Shown: in pieces, positions 46,911 to 55,975 of the stretch
Layout: each line of letters starts with the position of its first letter
Numbering within the stretch: position 1 is the first letter of the stretch
From: Cytophagales bacterium
GTDB lineage: Bacteria > Bacteroidota > Bacteroidia > Cytophagales > Spirosomataceae
DNA: 64,000 nt
Reading direction: 5' to 3'
NCBI GenBank assembly: GCA_013298215.1
Contig: JAAFKE010000013.1
Span: forward strand, 16,364 to 80,363
Program-made: the position numbers and the translations under genes
Notes under the pieces: generated by a model
What the model was told of the DNA's origin: nothing
Database searches by the model: none
What the model saw: only the letters and a program-made list of their open reading frames with translations

Positions 46911-47672
46911 TAAATATATCTTAAAAAATAGCGTTAGGCTCAACCGCGCAAAAAACGGAGTGCCTGGCGTAAAATGAATCTCTTCTACTGGCTCGGTCTC
47001 GTTTTTGAGGCGGCTGTTGGTGGCAAACTGGGTTTCTTTCCAGCGCACGTTGAAGATGTTTTGAATGGATAAACCTAAATTATAGCATTTTTGGCTATAA
47101 TTTGCCTGTAAATCGTTCACAAAATAGCCTTTGGCTATAATCGTATTGTCTGCGTTGGCGGGGCGGTCGCCGATGTAGCGGTAGCGCAACGAACCGCTAA
47201 AACCCGACTTATTTTGGAGCGACAAACCACCGACGGTGGTGAAAGTGGGAGCCAATGGCAAGAAATTTTGGCCTTCCAATTCGCCAATGGCGCGGGGTTT
47301 GGCGGTGTTCAAGTCCACGTCGAAATAAGAGTATGTTTTGGATTTTCAAACTGTTGACAATCAATGTTTTAATATATTTTCTTTGCAGATATTTATTTTT
47401 TTCGCTTTCAGAATTGAGTAGAAACACGCTACCGGAAAATATTTTGCATTTATCAGATTGTCAGAGGCTTAAAATTAATAGAAAAATCGTAATTTATTCA
47501 TTATCAATGAGTTATAATTTCAAAACAAACTCTAAAGGTTTTTGGCAATTTGATACCGCACCGACACGTCGATTCCCTGGCGACGGGTTCTGCCGCCAGG
47601 TTCTACCACGCCCGCGTCGCCCACGTACACAAACTCCTGCTCCAGCCACAAATACCAAGCCACGACAAACAA
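46911..47672 (-). pseudogene. TonB-dependent receptor, C-terminal remnant with insertion
   Basis: Two pieces of the barrel's C-terminal quarter lie in the same minus frame. The upstream piece (47672-47535) reads WYLWLEQEFVYVGDAGVVEP then RTRRQGIDVSVRYQIAKNL; the downstream piece (47336-46911) continues TYSYFDVDLNTAKPRAIGEL, SGSLRYRYIGDRPANADN, LGLSIQNIFNVRWKETQF and ends IHFTPGTPFFARLSLTLFF, as TonB receptors do. Full receptors have ~750-800 residues, so about three quarters of the gene is missing. A 198-nt AT-rich stretch separates the pieces, and the true stop is lost, with the frame running on through the terminator. It is not functional. Confidence 0.78.
47337..47534. mobile_element. AT-rich insertion inside the TonB-receptor remnant, origin unknown
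   Basis: About 198 nt, far richer in A and T than the surroundings, placed exactly where the receptor sequence RYQIAKNL should continue into TYSYFDVDL. No transposase, no clear terminal inverted repeat and no obvious target duplication were found, so 'mobile element' is only one possibility. Both flanks remain in the same reading frame. It holds no supported gene. Confidence 0.35.
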
Positions 47673-48068
47673 TTATCCGCGCCAGGGTGGCGTGTCGATC
47701 GGGGCAGGGTACCCCGCAAAAAAGTGTTCGTTATACCCAAAGTCAGGCCGATTTTGGGCTCGAAAAGAAACAAATTGTAGCTGCGCCACGTCGGGCAGGC
47801 AATGCGTGTCAATAGATTGAACCACTGTTAAAGTATGTTGCGGTGGCGTGGTGGGGGCATCTTGGTAGCGCGTGGCCAGCGACTCGTTCATAAAAGCCTC
47901 GAGGCCGTCCATGCGCAAGTACCTACACTCTTCGTAGCGTTGCCCTTCGTGGTGGGTTTGCACCATCACGAGGTCGTTCGGCGCGTCGTTGGGCGCAGTT
48001 ATGCAGCCCATTCCCGCCAAAAGCAGGTAAGTAGCAAGCAATAACAGAGCAACGGCGGAACGAATCAT
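47673..48068 (-). CDS. Small exported His/Cys-containing protein of unknown function
   Basis: 131 residues from ATG 48068 (MIRSAVALLLLATYLLLAGMG), beginning with a signal peptide or a single membrane helix. The mature part contains VQTHHEGQRYEECRYLRMDG, a QSIDTHCLPD piece and the C-terminal YNEHFFAGYPAPIDTPPWRG. The clustered His and Cys recall small Bacteroidota metal-associated proteins encoded beside copper-type TonB receptors, and the remnant of such a receptor follows directly after the stop. No family can be assigned with certainty. The stretch 48069-48251 upstream holds no recognisable gene. Confidence 0.55.
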   Translation of the reverse strand: MIRSAVALLLLATYLLLAGMGCITAPNDAPNDLVMVQTHHEGQRYEECRYLRMDGLEAFMNESLATRYQDAPTTPPQHTLTVVQSIDTHCLPDVAQLQFVSFRAQNRPDFGYNEHFFAGYPAPIDTPPWRG

Positions 48069-48251
48069 TTTTGAGTATGAATAAAAACTTGTCTTGTTTT
48101 TCACCATGTACGCAAAAACGGACTCTACAGATTTGGGGAGGGTATGTTTTTATTGATTCCGTGTTTTGGGGAGGCCAACGGTTTGGGGGCAGGGGGGTGG
48201 GAATAAAATCGCGGCGACATTCCGTATCAACCCATGCGGTTGAGCGAAGAT

Positions 48252-49124
48252 TTATTTTTTCAAGTTTGCTCTCAACTCTTCAACTTTTTCAATAGTCAAA
48301 TTTGTCAAGTCGGAAATTACAGCGTTTGAATACCCTTTCAGTATTCCTTTTATTGCATTCTCGATATCCCTATTTTCTTTTACTTTAAATTCGGCCTCCG
48401 TCTGCAAAGTAAAAATTTCGCTTGCCTTTAAACTCAAACTATCCATGTAACGATTGTAGCCGTACTCGTCTTCTTTTTCAAGTCGCATAATGTCCAAAAC
48501 TTCACCCGCTTCTTTTAGTCCTTTGGCTCTGAACTCGTCCTTTACTTCGCTATTTTTCAAAAAGTACACCCATTCGTCCAAGGTATCTTTGGCGTGGTCG
48601 TTAAATTGATTCACTTTTAGTAAATAGAACTCTGGAAAAATGTCAGACACGTTTTCTTTCAAGAAAGTAGTTCTTTGTTTATCCGAAAGCCCCAATAAAT
48701 CGTTTTGATGCAAGCCCCTAAAATTTGTTCTTCCTTTGTAAATATAGTCCTGTCCTTGCCCAAGGTCAAAGTAAACAATATTAATAGAAATTACTTTTTT
48801 GATCTCAGAATATGCCTGTCCCAAAGAGAGGTTTTCCGTTAATGCTTTTGAAGCACCGTAAGCCATTCTTTGAAGATAATCTATTTCATAAGTGCTTTGA
48901 ATTTCAATAATTATGAGCTCATTTTTTGAGTTTTTGGTCAAAATATCAACTCTATTAAATTTGTCATCGTTTGTTTTCTGATTGCTCTCACTTTCAAGAA
49001 TTTGCTCAATTTTAATATCATCAAACAGAAGTTCGCTTAAAAATCCTTCTAAAACACCAAAGTTGGCTTTGTTTCTCAAAAGTCTTTTAATCGCCCAATC
49101 GAACCGTATTAATTTCTTACTCAT
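48252..49124 (-). CDS. Rpn-family recombination-promoting nuclease / PD-(D/E)XK transposase-like protein
   Basis: A 290-residue protein of the Rpn/PDDEXK_2 family. The N-terminal motif FDWAIKRLLRNKANFGVLEGFLSELL is diagnostic; the nuclease core is FNRVDILTK...ELIIIEIQ with the metal-binding Asp and the ExQ motif, then YLQRMAYGASKAL. E. coli relatives (RpnA-E) are DNA endonucleases that raise RecA-independent recombination. The gene is clearly more AT-rich than its neighbours and uses AT-ending codons heavily, a sign of horizontal transfer. It has a consensus promoter at 49148-49177. Confidence 0.92.
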   Translation of the reverse strand: MSKKLIRFDWAIKRLLRNKANFGVLEGFLSELLFDDIKIEQILESESNQKTNDDKFNRVDILTKNSKNELIIIEIQSTYEIDYLQRMAYGASKALTENLSLGQAYSEIKKVISINIVYFDLGQGQDYIYKGRTNFRGLHQNDLLGLSDKQRTTFLKENVSDIFPEFYLLKVNQFNDHAKDTLDEWVYFLKNSEVKDEFRAKGLKEAGEVLDIMRLEKEDEYGYNRYMDSLSLKASEIFTLQTEAEFKVKENRDIENAIKGILKGYSNAVISDLTNLTIEKVEELRANLKK

Positions 49125-49147
49125 GGCGTTTTAATGAATTTCCAAAA

Positions 49148-49177
49148 CAAATTTACTATTTTTTGATGCTGTTTCAA
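49148..49177 (-). promoter_or_regulatory. Bacteroidota-type promoter for the Rpn gene
   Basis: Minus-strand TTG (49177-49175), 19 nt, then TAAATTTG (49155-49148). Predicted start near 49141 and leader of about 17 nt. The acquired gene therefore carries a host-compatible promoter. Confidence 0.6.
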
Positions 49178-49235
49178 CGCAAGTGTTCATTTTGAATATC
49201 GTTCAAAAACCACTCCAAAGACTTCACGCCGCCGC

Positions 49236-49898
49236 CTAATCGGCCAGAACCGCGATGATTGTTTGGCCGCCCGTGGCTTTTTCTTCGAGATTTACCTCTA
49301 TTTTGGCATCCAACGGCAAAAATAAGTCCATTCTGGAGCCAAACTTAATGAAACCCATTTCAGAGCCTTGGGTCACTTTTTGGCCTTCGGCCACGTACCA
49401 AACAATGCGCTTGGCCAACGCGCCCGCAATCTGGCGGTACAGAACCTCCACGCCGTTGGCAGACTGCAAAACGGTGGTGGTTCGCTCGTTTTCGGTGCTC
49501 GATTTTGGGTGCCAAGCCACCAGATACTTGCCTGGGTGGTATTTGAAGTACTTCACCAAACCGCCAATGGGATTCCAGTTGATGTGTACATTGAGCGGCG
49601 ACATGAAGATGGAAACCTGCCGGCGAGGCCCCTTAAAATATTCCGACTCGATCACCTCTTCGATCACCACCACCTTGCCGTCGCAGGGGGCAATGATGTG
49701 TTTGGGATTGACGGCAACAACCCGAACGGGCTTGCGAAAAAATTGCAGTATAATCAGAAAAAGGCCGATGCTGCTCACCAACAAAGCGGTATGAAGCCAG
49801 GTGGTGTCGGGCAAAAAATAACGGGTGGCTACGTTGATAATCAACAGCGTAATGATCGTTACCGTAATTATTTTGAAGCCTTCTTTGTGGATTGTCAT
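49236..49898 (-). CDS. psd: Phosphatidylserine decarboxylase (short, prokaryotic type)
   Basis: Converts phosphatidylserine to phosphatidylethanolamine in the inner membrane. 220 residues from ATG 49898 (MTIHKEGFKIITVTII); the longer frame to 49991 is not needed. Two N-terminal hydrophobic helices (about 8-24 and 32-50) precede the conserved APCDGKVVVIEEV, IFMSPLNVHINWNPIGG, ENERTTTVL and the self-cleavage site GFIKFGSRMDLF, where Gly-Ser cleavage yields the pyruvoyl group. The short length is typical of the Bacteroidota/archaeal-like group. The -7 box TACTTTTG (49963-49956, minus) is about 58 nt upstream. Confidence 0.94.
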   Translation of the reverse strand: MTIHKEGFKIITVTIITLLIINVATRYFLPDTTWLHTALLVSSIGLFLIILQFFRKPVRVVAVNPKHIIAPCDGKVVVIEEVIESEYFKGPRRQVSIFMSPLNVHINWNPIGGLVKYFKYHPGKYLVAWHPKSSTENERTTTVLQSANGVEVLYRQIAGALAKRIVWYVAEGQKVTQGSEMGFIKFGSRMDLFLPLDAKIEVNLEEKATGGQTIIAVLAD

Positions 49899-49955
49899 TT
49901 TGAGTTGGGCTAATAATATGCGTTCAAAAATGTGTTTTGTTTTATTTTTATACTG

Positions 49956-49963
49956 CAAAAGTA
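49956..49963 (-). promoter_or_regulatory. -7 element for psd
   Basis: Minus-strand TACTTTTG fits TAnnTTTG. A TTG lies 25 nt upstream, slightly longer than usual. It lies inside the longer open frame and so supports the start at 49898. Confidence 0.45.
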
Positions 49964-50047
49964 CAAAGCGAAAGGCATACTTGGCGTGCAAGCGGCCTTA
50001 AAAATCAAAATTGGGCAATTTTAGTTCTTAGCCTGCGTAAAAAATAA

Positions 50048-50081
50048 AGTCCCAATTCGGGTACTATTCCGAATTGGGACT
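50048..50081 (-). terminator. Intrinsic terminator for the DUF1573 gene
   Basis: A perfect 13-bp stem AGTCCCAATTCGG / CCGAATTGGGACT (50048-50060 with 50069-50081), 8-nt loop, followed on the minus strand by TTTATTTTTT. It begins 30 nt after the DUF1573 stop. Confidence 0.88.
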
Positions 50082-50111
50082 CTACACAAACAAAAAACTT
50101 GCGGCTAACTA

Positions 50112-50594
50112 CTACTTTCGGGTGGTTTTCTTGGCCGCCTTCTTTACTTCTTTAATGACCGCTGACGGAACTGGCGCGGCAACAGCAGCTGTTGGAGCGG
50201 GAGTAGCCGCAGTTTGCACCTCACCAGTTAGCACCTCGCCCGTCAGGGTAACTTGAACGCTACCGCCTTCGGCATTGCTGTAAACGGTCACTGGCTTGTT
50301 GAACGGCCCTACTACGCCCGCGTTGAAAGTAGCCGAGATCGAGCCCGTTTTGCCAGGCATCACAGGCTCTTTGGTGTAGGTGGGCGTGGTGCAACCACAC
50401 GATGCGGTGGCGTTGGTCACCACGATTGGGTCGGTGCCTTTGTTCACAAACTCAAACACGTGGGTGACGGGTTTGCCCTGGGCAATTTTTCCAAAACTAA
50501 AAGTGGTCTCTTTAAAAGCGATAACTCCTTTTTGAGCCTGGACAGCTACTGCAAGTGCAAAAAAAACTACGAATAATGAAATTGACTTTTTCAT
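50112..50594 (-). CDS. DUF1573 domain protein, exported
   Basis: 160 residues from ATG 50594: signal peptide MKKSISLFVVFFALAVAVQA, then a DUF1573 domain, an Ig-like/ASH-type beta-sandwich (about 25-125) with FSFGKIAQGKPVTHVFEFVNKG and the conserved NATASCGCTTP. It is followed by a low-complexity Ala/Pro/Val stretch (AATPAPTAAVAAPVP) and a basic Lys-rich tail (EVKKAAKKTTRK). DUF1573 proteins are abundant in Bacteroidota and of unknown function. Strong terminator downstream. Confidence 0.9.
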   Translation of the reverse strand: MKKSISLFVVFFALAVAVQAQKGVIAFKETTFSFGKIAQGKPVTHVFEFVNKGTDPIVVTNATASCGCTTPTYTKEPVMPGKTGSISATFNAGVVGPFNKPVTVYSNAEGGSVQVTLTGEVLTGEVQTAATPAPTAAVAAPVPSAVIKEVKKAAKKTTRK

Positions 50595-50790
50595 TGATTT
50601 ACAAAAATTTAGTTTGGTATAATTCACTTTCTCTTTAACAACAATTTACTAAGCAAAAGTTTTGCCAAATGATAATGTGTCTAAAAAATTTCCACAAAAC
50701 AACTCAAAAACGGCGAAATACCAAGAATTAAATTTTTTTGCTTTAAATTTACAGACAAATTACTCACTCTCAACAATCTTTTCCGAAACC

Positions 50791-53205
50791 GTGGTAGAAA
50801 ACGAAACCTTAAACGAACAAATTGCACTAACCCGCGAAATTATTCTCAAGGATTACCAGCTGGCCGTCGAAAGTCGGGAGATGAGCTTACTGGGCAGGAA
50901 GGAAGTAATGGGTGGGCGGGCCAAGTTTGGTATCTTCGGCGACGGCAAAGAACTGGCCCAAATTGCAATGGCCAAGGCATTTCAACCGGGCGATTTTAGG
51001 TCGGGGTACTACCGCGACCAAACGGTGGTGAAGGCACTGAACGGCATGACTTGGCACCATTTGTTCTCTCAGATTTATGGCCACACCGACGTGGCCCACG
51101 ACCCCCACACGGCGGGGCGGTCTATGAATAATCATTATACAACGCGGTTTTTGGACCAAAACGGACTTTGGACCAACGACCAAACCGACACCTACAACCA
51201 TATCTGTGACATTGCGCCTACTGCCGCTCAAATGCCACGGGCAGTGGGGCTGGCCTACGCCTCTAAACTCTACCGCCACAACCCAGGGATTCAGTCGATG
51301 ACGGGGTTCTCGCGGGGGGGCAACGAAGTTTGCTTTGCCACCATCGGCGATGCCTCCACCTCAGAAGGAATGTTCTGGGAGTCTATGAACGCCGCCACCG
51401 TATTGCAAATTCCTTTGTTGGTTTCGGTTTGGGACGACGGCTACGGCATCTCGGTGCCCATCGAATACCAAACCGCCAAAGCCAGTATCTCGAAAGCACT
51501 GGCGGGTTTTCAGCGGGGGGAGGGCGAGAAAGGGATGGCTATTTTTGCCGTGAAAGCCTGGGATTACGCGGGCTTGATAGACACCTACCAGCGGGCGGCT
51601 CACATTTGCCGCCACCAGCACGTGCCGGTGCTCGTGCACGTGCAGGAGGTAACGCAGCCGCAGGGACACTCCACGTCGGGGTCGCACGAGCGCTACAAAC
51701 CAGCGGAGCGGCTGGCGTGGGAAAAAGAATTTGACTGCAACAAACATTTCAAGCGGTGGATTATTGACAACCACTACGCCAGCGAAGCCACACTGGACGA
51801 CCTGCAAAAAAAAGCCAAGCAACTGGCCAAAAAAATGCGCAACGAAGCCTGGGAAGCTTACCAATTGTCGCTAAAAACCGATTTCGACTCGGCGCTGCAA
51901 CTACTCCAAGAGGCCGCCAGTGGCAGTCGGTTTTCTGCCGAATTGTTGGCCCTAAAAGACGAGCTCCAGAAAACGATCAGCCCCGTTCGGCGAGACTCCG
52001 TTTCGGTGGTCAGACGCGCCATGCGTGTGCTAAGGTTTGAAGACACCGCCGCCAGAAAGGCACTGTCGGAGTGGTTTTTGCGCACCGAGACCCAAAACCA
52101 CGACCGTTTTAGCTCACACTTGTACAGCCAATCGCCCGACTCGCCGCTGAAAGTACCAGCCGTGGCCGCTCAGTATGCACCCGATGCACCATTGGTGGAC
52201 GGACGCGAGGTGATAAAGAATTTTTTCGACGAGCTCTTCGCTCGCGATGCCCGCGTGGTGGCCATTGGCGAAGACGTGGGGCAGATCGGCGATGTGAACC
52301 AAGGCATGGCGGGCCTGCAAGATAAATACGGTAAACTCCGCATTACCGACACCGGCATTAGAGAAACCACCATTGTGGGGCAAGGCATCGGAATGGCACT
52401 GCGCGGCCTCAAGCCGATCGTCGAAATCCAGTATTTCGACTACGTTTATTACGCCCTTGCCACCCTGACCGACGACCTGGCCTCGCTGCACTACCGCACC
52501 AAAGGCGGCCAAAAAGCCCCGCTCATTGTGCGCACCCGTGGCCACCGCCTCGAGGGCATTTGGCACTCGGGCTCGCCAATGGCCGTTATGTTGCACAGCC
52601 TGCGCGGTTTGCACGTTTGCGTGCCACGCAACTTTACCCAGGCGGCAGGAATGTACAACACCCTCATCAGCGGCGACGACCCCGCGCTGGTTGTAGAATG
52701 CCTAAACGGCTACCGACTCAAAGAGAAACTACCCTCAAACCTGTCTGATATTTGTGTGCCACTCGGCCAACCCGAAACCCTGCGCGAAGGTTCGGACGTG
52801 AGCATTGTGACCTACGGTTCGATGTGCCGGATTGTGATGGAGGCCGCCGAGCAACTGGCTCAGGCGGGAATCAACGTGGAGGTTATTGATGTGCAAACGC
52901 TGTTGCCGTTCGACATTGACCACCGAATTGTGAAATCAATCCAAAAAACGAGCCGCGTTATTTTTGCCGACGAAGATATGCCTGGTGGAGCCTCGGCGTT
53001 TATGATGCAGCAAGTAGTAGAAAAACAAAACGCCTACCGCTGGTTAGACTCGCCGCCGCGCACCATTACCGCCAAGGCGCACCGACCTGCGTACACTTCA
53101 GACGGAGACTATTTTTCTAAGCCCAGCACCGAGGATGTTTTTGAGGCCGCCTACGCACTCATGCAAGAGACCGATCCAGGGCGCTTTCCGAGTATTTACG
53201 GGTAA
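50791..53205 (+). CDS. Fused E1 alpha/beta subunits of a 2-oxoacid dehydrogenase (thiamine diphosphate dependent)
   Basis: An 804-residue single-chain E1 (alpha then beta), decarboxylating a branched-chain or other 2-oxoacid and passing the acyl group to an E2 lipoyl domain. The alpha half has LLGRKEVMGGRAKFGIFGDG, FRSGYYRDQT and the diphosphate-binding IGDASTSEGMFWESMN...WDDGYG; the beta half (from about residue 470) has AIGEDVGQIGDVNQGM, GLKPIVEIQYFDY, RTRGHRLEGIWHSGSP and DEDMPGGASAFM. No ATG is available upstream of residue 31 (Met), so the start chosen is GTG 50791 (VVENETLNEQIALTREI); the frame is open to a TTG at 50662. E2 and E3 genes are not adjacent. It converges with mraY. Confidence 0.9.
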   Translation: MVENETLNEQIALTREIILKDYQLAVESREMSLLGRKEVMGGRAKFGIFGDGKELAQIAMAKAFQPGDFRSGYYRDQTVVKALNGMTWHHLFSQIYGHTDVAHDPHTAGRSMNNHYTTRFLDQNGLWTNDQTDTYNHICDIAPTAAQMPRAVGLAYASKLYRHNPGIQSMTGFSRGGNEVCFATIGDASTSEGMFWESMNAATVLQIPLLVSVWDDGYGISVPIEYQTAKASISKALAGFQRGEGEKGMAIFAVKAWDYAGLIDTYQRAAHICRHQHVPVLVHVQEVTQPQGHSTSGSHERYKPAERLAWEKEFDCNKHFKRWIIDNHYASEATLDDLQKKAKQLAKKMRNEAWEAYQLSLKTDFDSALQLLQEAASGSRFSAELLALKDELQKTISPVRRDSVSVVRRAMRVLRFEDTAARKALSEWFLRTETQNHDRFSSHLYSQSPDSPLKVPAVAAQYAPDAPLVDGREVIKNFFDELFARDARVVAIGEDVGQIGDVNQGMAGLQDKYGKLRITDTGIRETTIVGQGIGMALRGLKPIVEIQYFDYVYYALATLTDDLASLHYRTKGGQKAPLIVRTRGHRLEGIWHSGSPMAVMLHSLRGLHVCVPRNFTQAAGMYNTLISGDDPALVVECLNGYRLKEKLPSNLSDICVPLGQPETLREGSDVSIVTYGSMCRIVMEAAEQLAQAGINVEVIDVQTLLPFDIDHRIVKSIQKTSRVIFADEDMPGGASAFMMQQVVEKQNAYRWLDSPPRTITAKAHRPAYTSDGDYFSKPSTEDVFEAAYALMQETDPGRFPSIYG

Positions 53206-53218
53206 AAAAACGCGTCTA

Positions 53219-54430
53219 CTACCGAAGTTTGAGCGTGGCCAGGGTGAGTACGGCCAATAAAATACCTACGATCCAAAACCTGGTTACGATCTTGGCTTCG
53301 TGGTAGCCTTTTTTCTGGAAGTGGTGGTGCAACGGCGACATCAAAAAAATGCGCCGTCCCTCGCCGTATTTCCTTTTGGTATATTTAAAATACGCCACTT
53401 GCATAATAACCGATAGGTTTTCGGCCAAAAATACGCCGCACATCACCGGAATGAGCAGCTCTTTGCGGATGGCCAACGCCAAAACCGCAATGATACTCCC
53501 CAGCATCAAGCTCCCAGTGTCTCCCATAAAAACCTGCGCGGGGTACGAGTTGTACCACAAAAAACCCACGCACGCTCCCACGAAGGCCGCACAGAATATT
53601 ACCATCTCGCCCGAGTACGGAATGTACATGATATTGAGGTACTGCGATATAAGTTTATTGCCAGACACGTAGGCCAATACGGCCAGCGTGAGGCCGATAA
53701 TAACGGACGTGCCGGCCGCCAAACCGTCGATGCCGTCGGTGATGTTGGCCCCGTTGGACACCGCCGTGATAATAAAAATACAAACCAACACGTAGATGAT
53801 CCAGGTGTATTGGTCGGGCAGGAAACCAAAAAGTAGGTCGTTGTAATCGAACTCATTGTTTTTTAAAAACGGAACGGTCGTAAGCGTCGATTTTACGTCT
53901 TGGTACTGGGTTAGCGTGCCAATCTGCGAACTCAGGGCTGGTTTGTCGTAAATTCTTATTTTTACGTAATTGTTGTAGTACAGCGTTAGGCCCACAATAA
54001 TGCCCAGGCCGATCTGCCCCACAACTTTGAACTTACCTTTTAGACCTTCTTTATTTTTTCTAAAAACCTTGATGTAGTCGTCCAAAAAACCGATCATGGC
54101 CGTCCAGATTGTCGAGATCAACAGCAAAACGATGTACACATTGGTGAGTTTGGCAAACAACAAAACGGGGATGACCAACGCGGCCAGTATAATAAAACCG
54201 CCCATGGTGGGGGTTCCCTGCTTTTGTTTTTGCCCGTCGAGCCCCAAATCGCGCACGGTTTCGCCGATCTGCAGTTTGCGGAGCTGGTCAATAATTTTGC
54301 GGCCGTAGATTGCCCCAATCAACAGCGAGAGTACCACTGCGCCCAACGCCCTAAACGAAATGTACTGAAACACGCCCGCACCAGGTATATTGAACTCTTT
54401 GTCTAAGTACGAAAACAAATAATAAAGCAT
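53219..54430 (-). CDS. mraY: Phospho-N-acetylmuramoyl-pentapeptide-transferase
   Basis: Makes lipid I on the inner membrane by transferring phospho-MurNAc-pentapeptide to undecaprenyl phosphate. 403 residues, ten predicted helices. Motifs include [17 protein letters not shown], the Asp pair in [45 protein letters not shown] and the C-terminal [14 protein letters not shown]. It is the last visible gene of a minus-strand cluster rsmH-ftsL-ftsI-murE-mraY; the usual next gene murD is absent and an oppositely oriented dehydrogenase gene follows 14 nt later. Confidence 0.97.
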   Translation of the reverse strand: MLYYLFSYLDKEFNIPGAGVFQYISFRALGAVVLSLLIGAIYGRKIIDQLRKLQIGETVRDLGLDGQKQKQGTPTMGGFIILAALVIPVLLFAKLTNVYIVLLLISTIWTAMIGFLDDYIKVFRKNKEGLKGKFKVVGQIGLGIIVGLTLYYNNYVKIRIYDKPALSSQIGTLTQYQDVKSTLTTVPFLKNNEFDYNDLLFGFLPDQYTWIIYVLVCIFIITAVSNGANITDGIDGLAAGTSVIIGLTLAVLAYVSGNKLISQYLNIMYIPYSGEMVIFCAAFVGACVGFLWYNSYPAQVFMGDTGSLMLGSIIAVLALAIRKELLIPVMCGVFLAENLSVIMQVAYFKYTKRKYGEGRRIFLMSPLHHHFQKKGYHEAKIVTRFWIVGILLAVLTLATLKLR

Positions 54431-54502
54431 GGTATGATTGACTTTGAGGTTTTTACAAATATTGAAAAAGTAATTGAGTAATGGTTGCTATGAACCAATT
54501 AT

Positions 54503-55960
54503 TTACGCGCCAAACGCTTTTCTAAGCTCCACTCGGTCGTCAAAATCGTGTTTCACGCCCAAAATCTCTTGGTAGGTTTCGTGGCCTTTGCCCGCCACCA
54601 GCACCACATCGTTGGGTGCAGCCAAAGACACCGCGTATCGAATGGCTTCGTGGCGGTTTGGGATGGTCTTGGTTTTTTTAAAATCGATGGGTGGTACTCC
54701 CGCCTGCATCTGTTCTAAGATAGTGGTGGGGTCTTCGCGGCGCGGGTTGTCGGAGGTCAGAATTACTTTGTCCGAAAACTTGCAGGCAATCTGCGCCATC
54801 ACTGGTCGTTTGGTGGCATCGCGGTTGCCCCCGCAGCCCACCACCGTGATGATCTGCTCGTTGCCTTGCCGCAACGACGATATTGTTTCGAGTACATTTT
54901 GGAGTGCGTCGGGCGTGTGGGCGTAGTCTACAATGCCCACAATTTTATTGTCTGATATCACTTGTTCAAAACGCCCTGGCGGAGCCTTCTGCGCCGACAG
55001 TACGGCCAGCACCTCGTCGGGGTTTTCGCCCAGCAGCACCGCCGCCCCATAAACGCCCAGTGTGTTGTAGGCATTAAACCGCCCGATGAGTTGCAGGTAC
55101 ACCTCGCGCCCTTCGATGTCCATTTGCAGGCCAAAAAAACTATTGTCGAGCACCTTACCCTTAAAAGTGGCCAGCGTTTGGAGCGAGTAGGTTTCGCGGC
55201 GGGCGGCGGTATTTTGCACCATCACCGCACCCCGGCGGTCGTCTATGTTCACCAACGCGAAGGCATCGGCGGGGAGCTGGTCAAAAAAGCCTTTTTTTGC
55301 CTTGATGTAATTGTCAAACGTGCCGTGAAAATCAAGGTGGTCGTGGGTGATGTTGGTAAAGATGCCACCCGCAAAACGCAATCCAGCAATGCGCTCCTGC
55401 ACCACCGCGTGCGAACTAACCTCCATGAAACAGTACGAACAACCCTTTTTGACCATCTCGGCCAGCAGGGCGTTGAGCGTCACGGAGTCGGGGGTGGTGT
55501 GGGTGCTGGGTATTATTTGGTCGTCTATTTGGTTCTGAACCGTCGAGATTAGCCCCACGTGATGCCCCAGTTTTCGGAACAGCTCAAACAACAAAGACAC
55601 CGTGGAGGTTTTGCCGTTTGTACCCGTTACGCCCACCAATTGGAGTTTGCGGGCGGGCTGGTCATAAAAATGCGCCGCCACAAACCCCATGGTACGCGCC
55701 GAGTTTTCGACAACCACAAAAGTAACGTCGGCGGGCAGGGGCGCGGCGGGCATCTCTTCGCACAGCACCGCGCCTGCGCCCAGTTGCACGGCTTTTTCGA
55801 TGAACGCGTGGCCATCTACCTGCGTGCCGCGCAGGGCCACAAAGAGGCTTCCCTCGGTGGCCTTGCGCGAGTCGATGACAATATTTTCAACGGCCACAAA
55901 GGGGTTTCCCACCGTTTTTTCAACGGCCACGTTGCGGAGTAGGGTTTGGAGTTGAGGCAT
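54503..55960 (-). CDS. murE: UDP-MurNAc-tripeptide synthetase (meso-DAP adding)
   Basis: Adds meso-diaminopimelate to UDP-MurNAc-L-Ala-D-Glu. 485 residues. The Mur-ligase ATP site GVTGTNGKTSTVSLLFELF, the second TNITHDHLDFHGTF and the DAP-specific SDNPRREDPT motif are all visible; the NPR triplet marks DAP rather than lysine specificity, as expected in Bacteroidota. Gap to the upstream ftsI is 15 nt; gap to mraY is 72 nt. Confidence 0.97.
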   Translation of the reverse strand: MPQLQTLLRNVAVEKTVGNPFVAVENIVIDSRKATEGSLFVALRGTQVDGHAFIEKAVQLGAGAVLCEEMPAAPLPADVTFVVVENSARTMGFVAAHFYDQPARKLQLVGVTGTNGKTSTVSLLFELFRKLGHHVGLISTVQNQIDDQIIPSTHTTPDSVTLNALLAEMVKKGCSYCFMEVSSHAVVQERIAGLRFAGGIFTNITHDHLDFHGTFDNYIKAKKGFFDQLPADAFALVNIDDRRGAVMVQNTAARRETYSLQTLATFKGKVLDNSFFGLQMDIEGREVYLQLIGRFNAYNTLGVYGAAVLLGENPDEVLAVLSAQKAPPGRFEQVISDNKIVGIVDYAHTPDALQNVLETISSLRQGNEQIITVVGCGGNRDATKRPVMAQIACKFSDKVILTSDNPRREDPTTILEQMQAGVPPIDFKKTKTIPNRHEAIRYAVSLAAPNDVVLVAGKGHETYQEILGVKHDFDDRVELRKAFGA

Positions 55961-55975
55961 GGGGCGGGTGTTGCG

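Noticed and set aside
47673..48107. Reading the 47673-48107 frame as the N-terminal part of the TonB receptor
   Set aside because: Its sequence is a coherent small exported protein with its own stop at 47673; the receptor-like sequence starts only after that stop.
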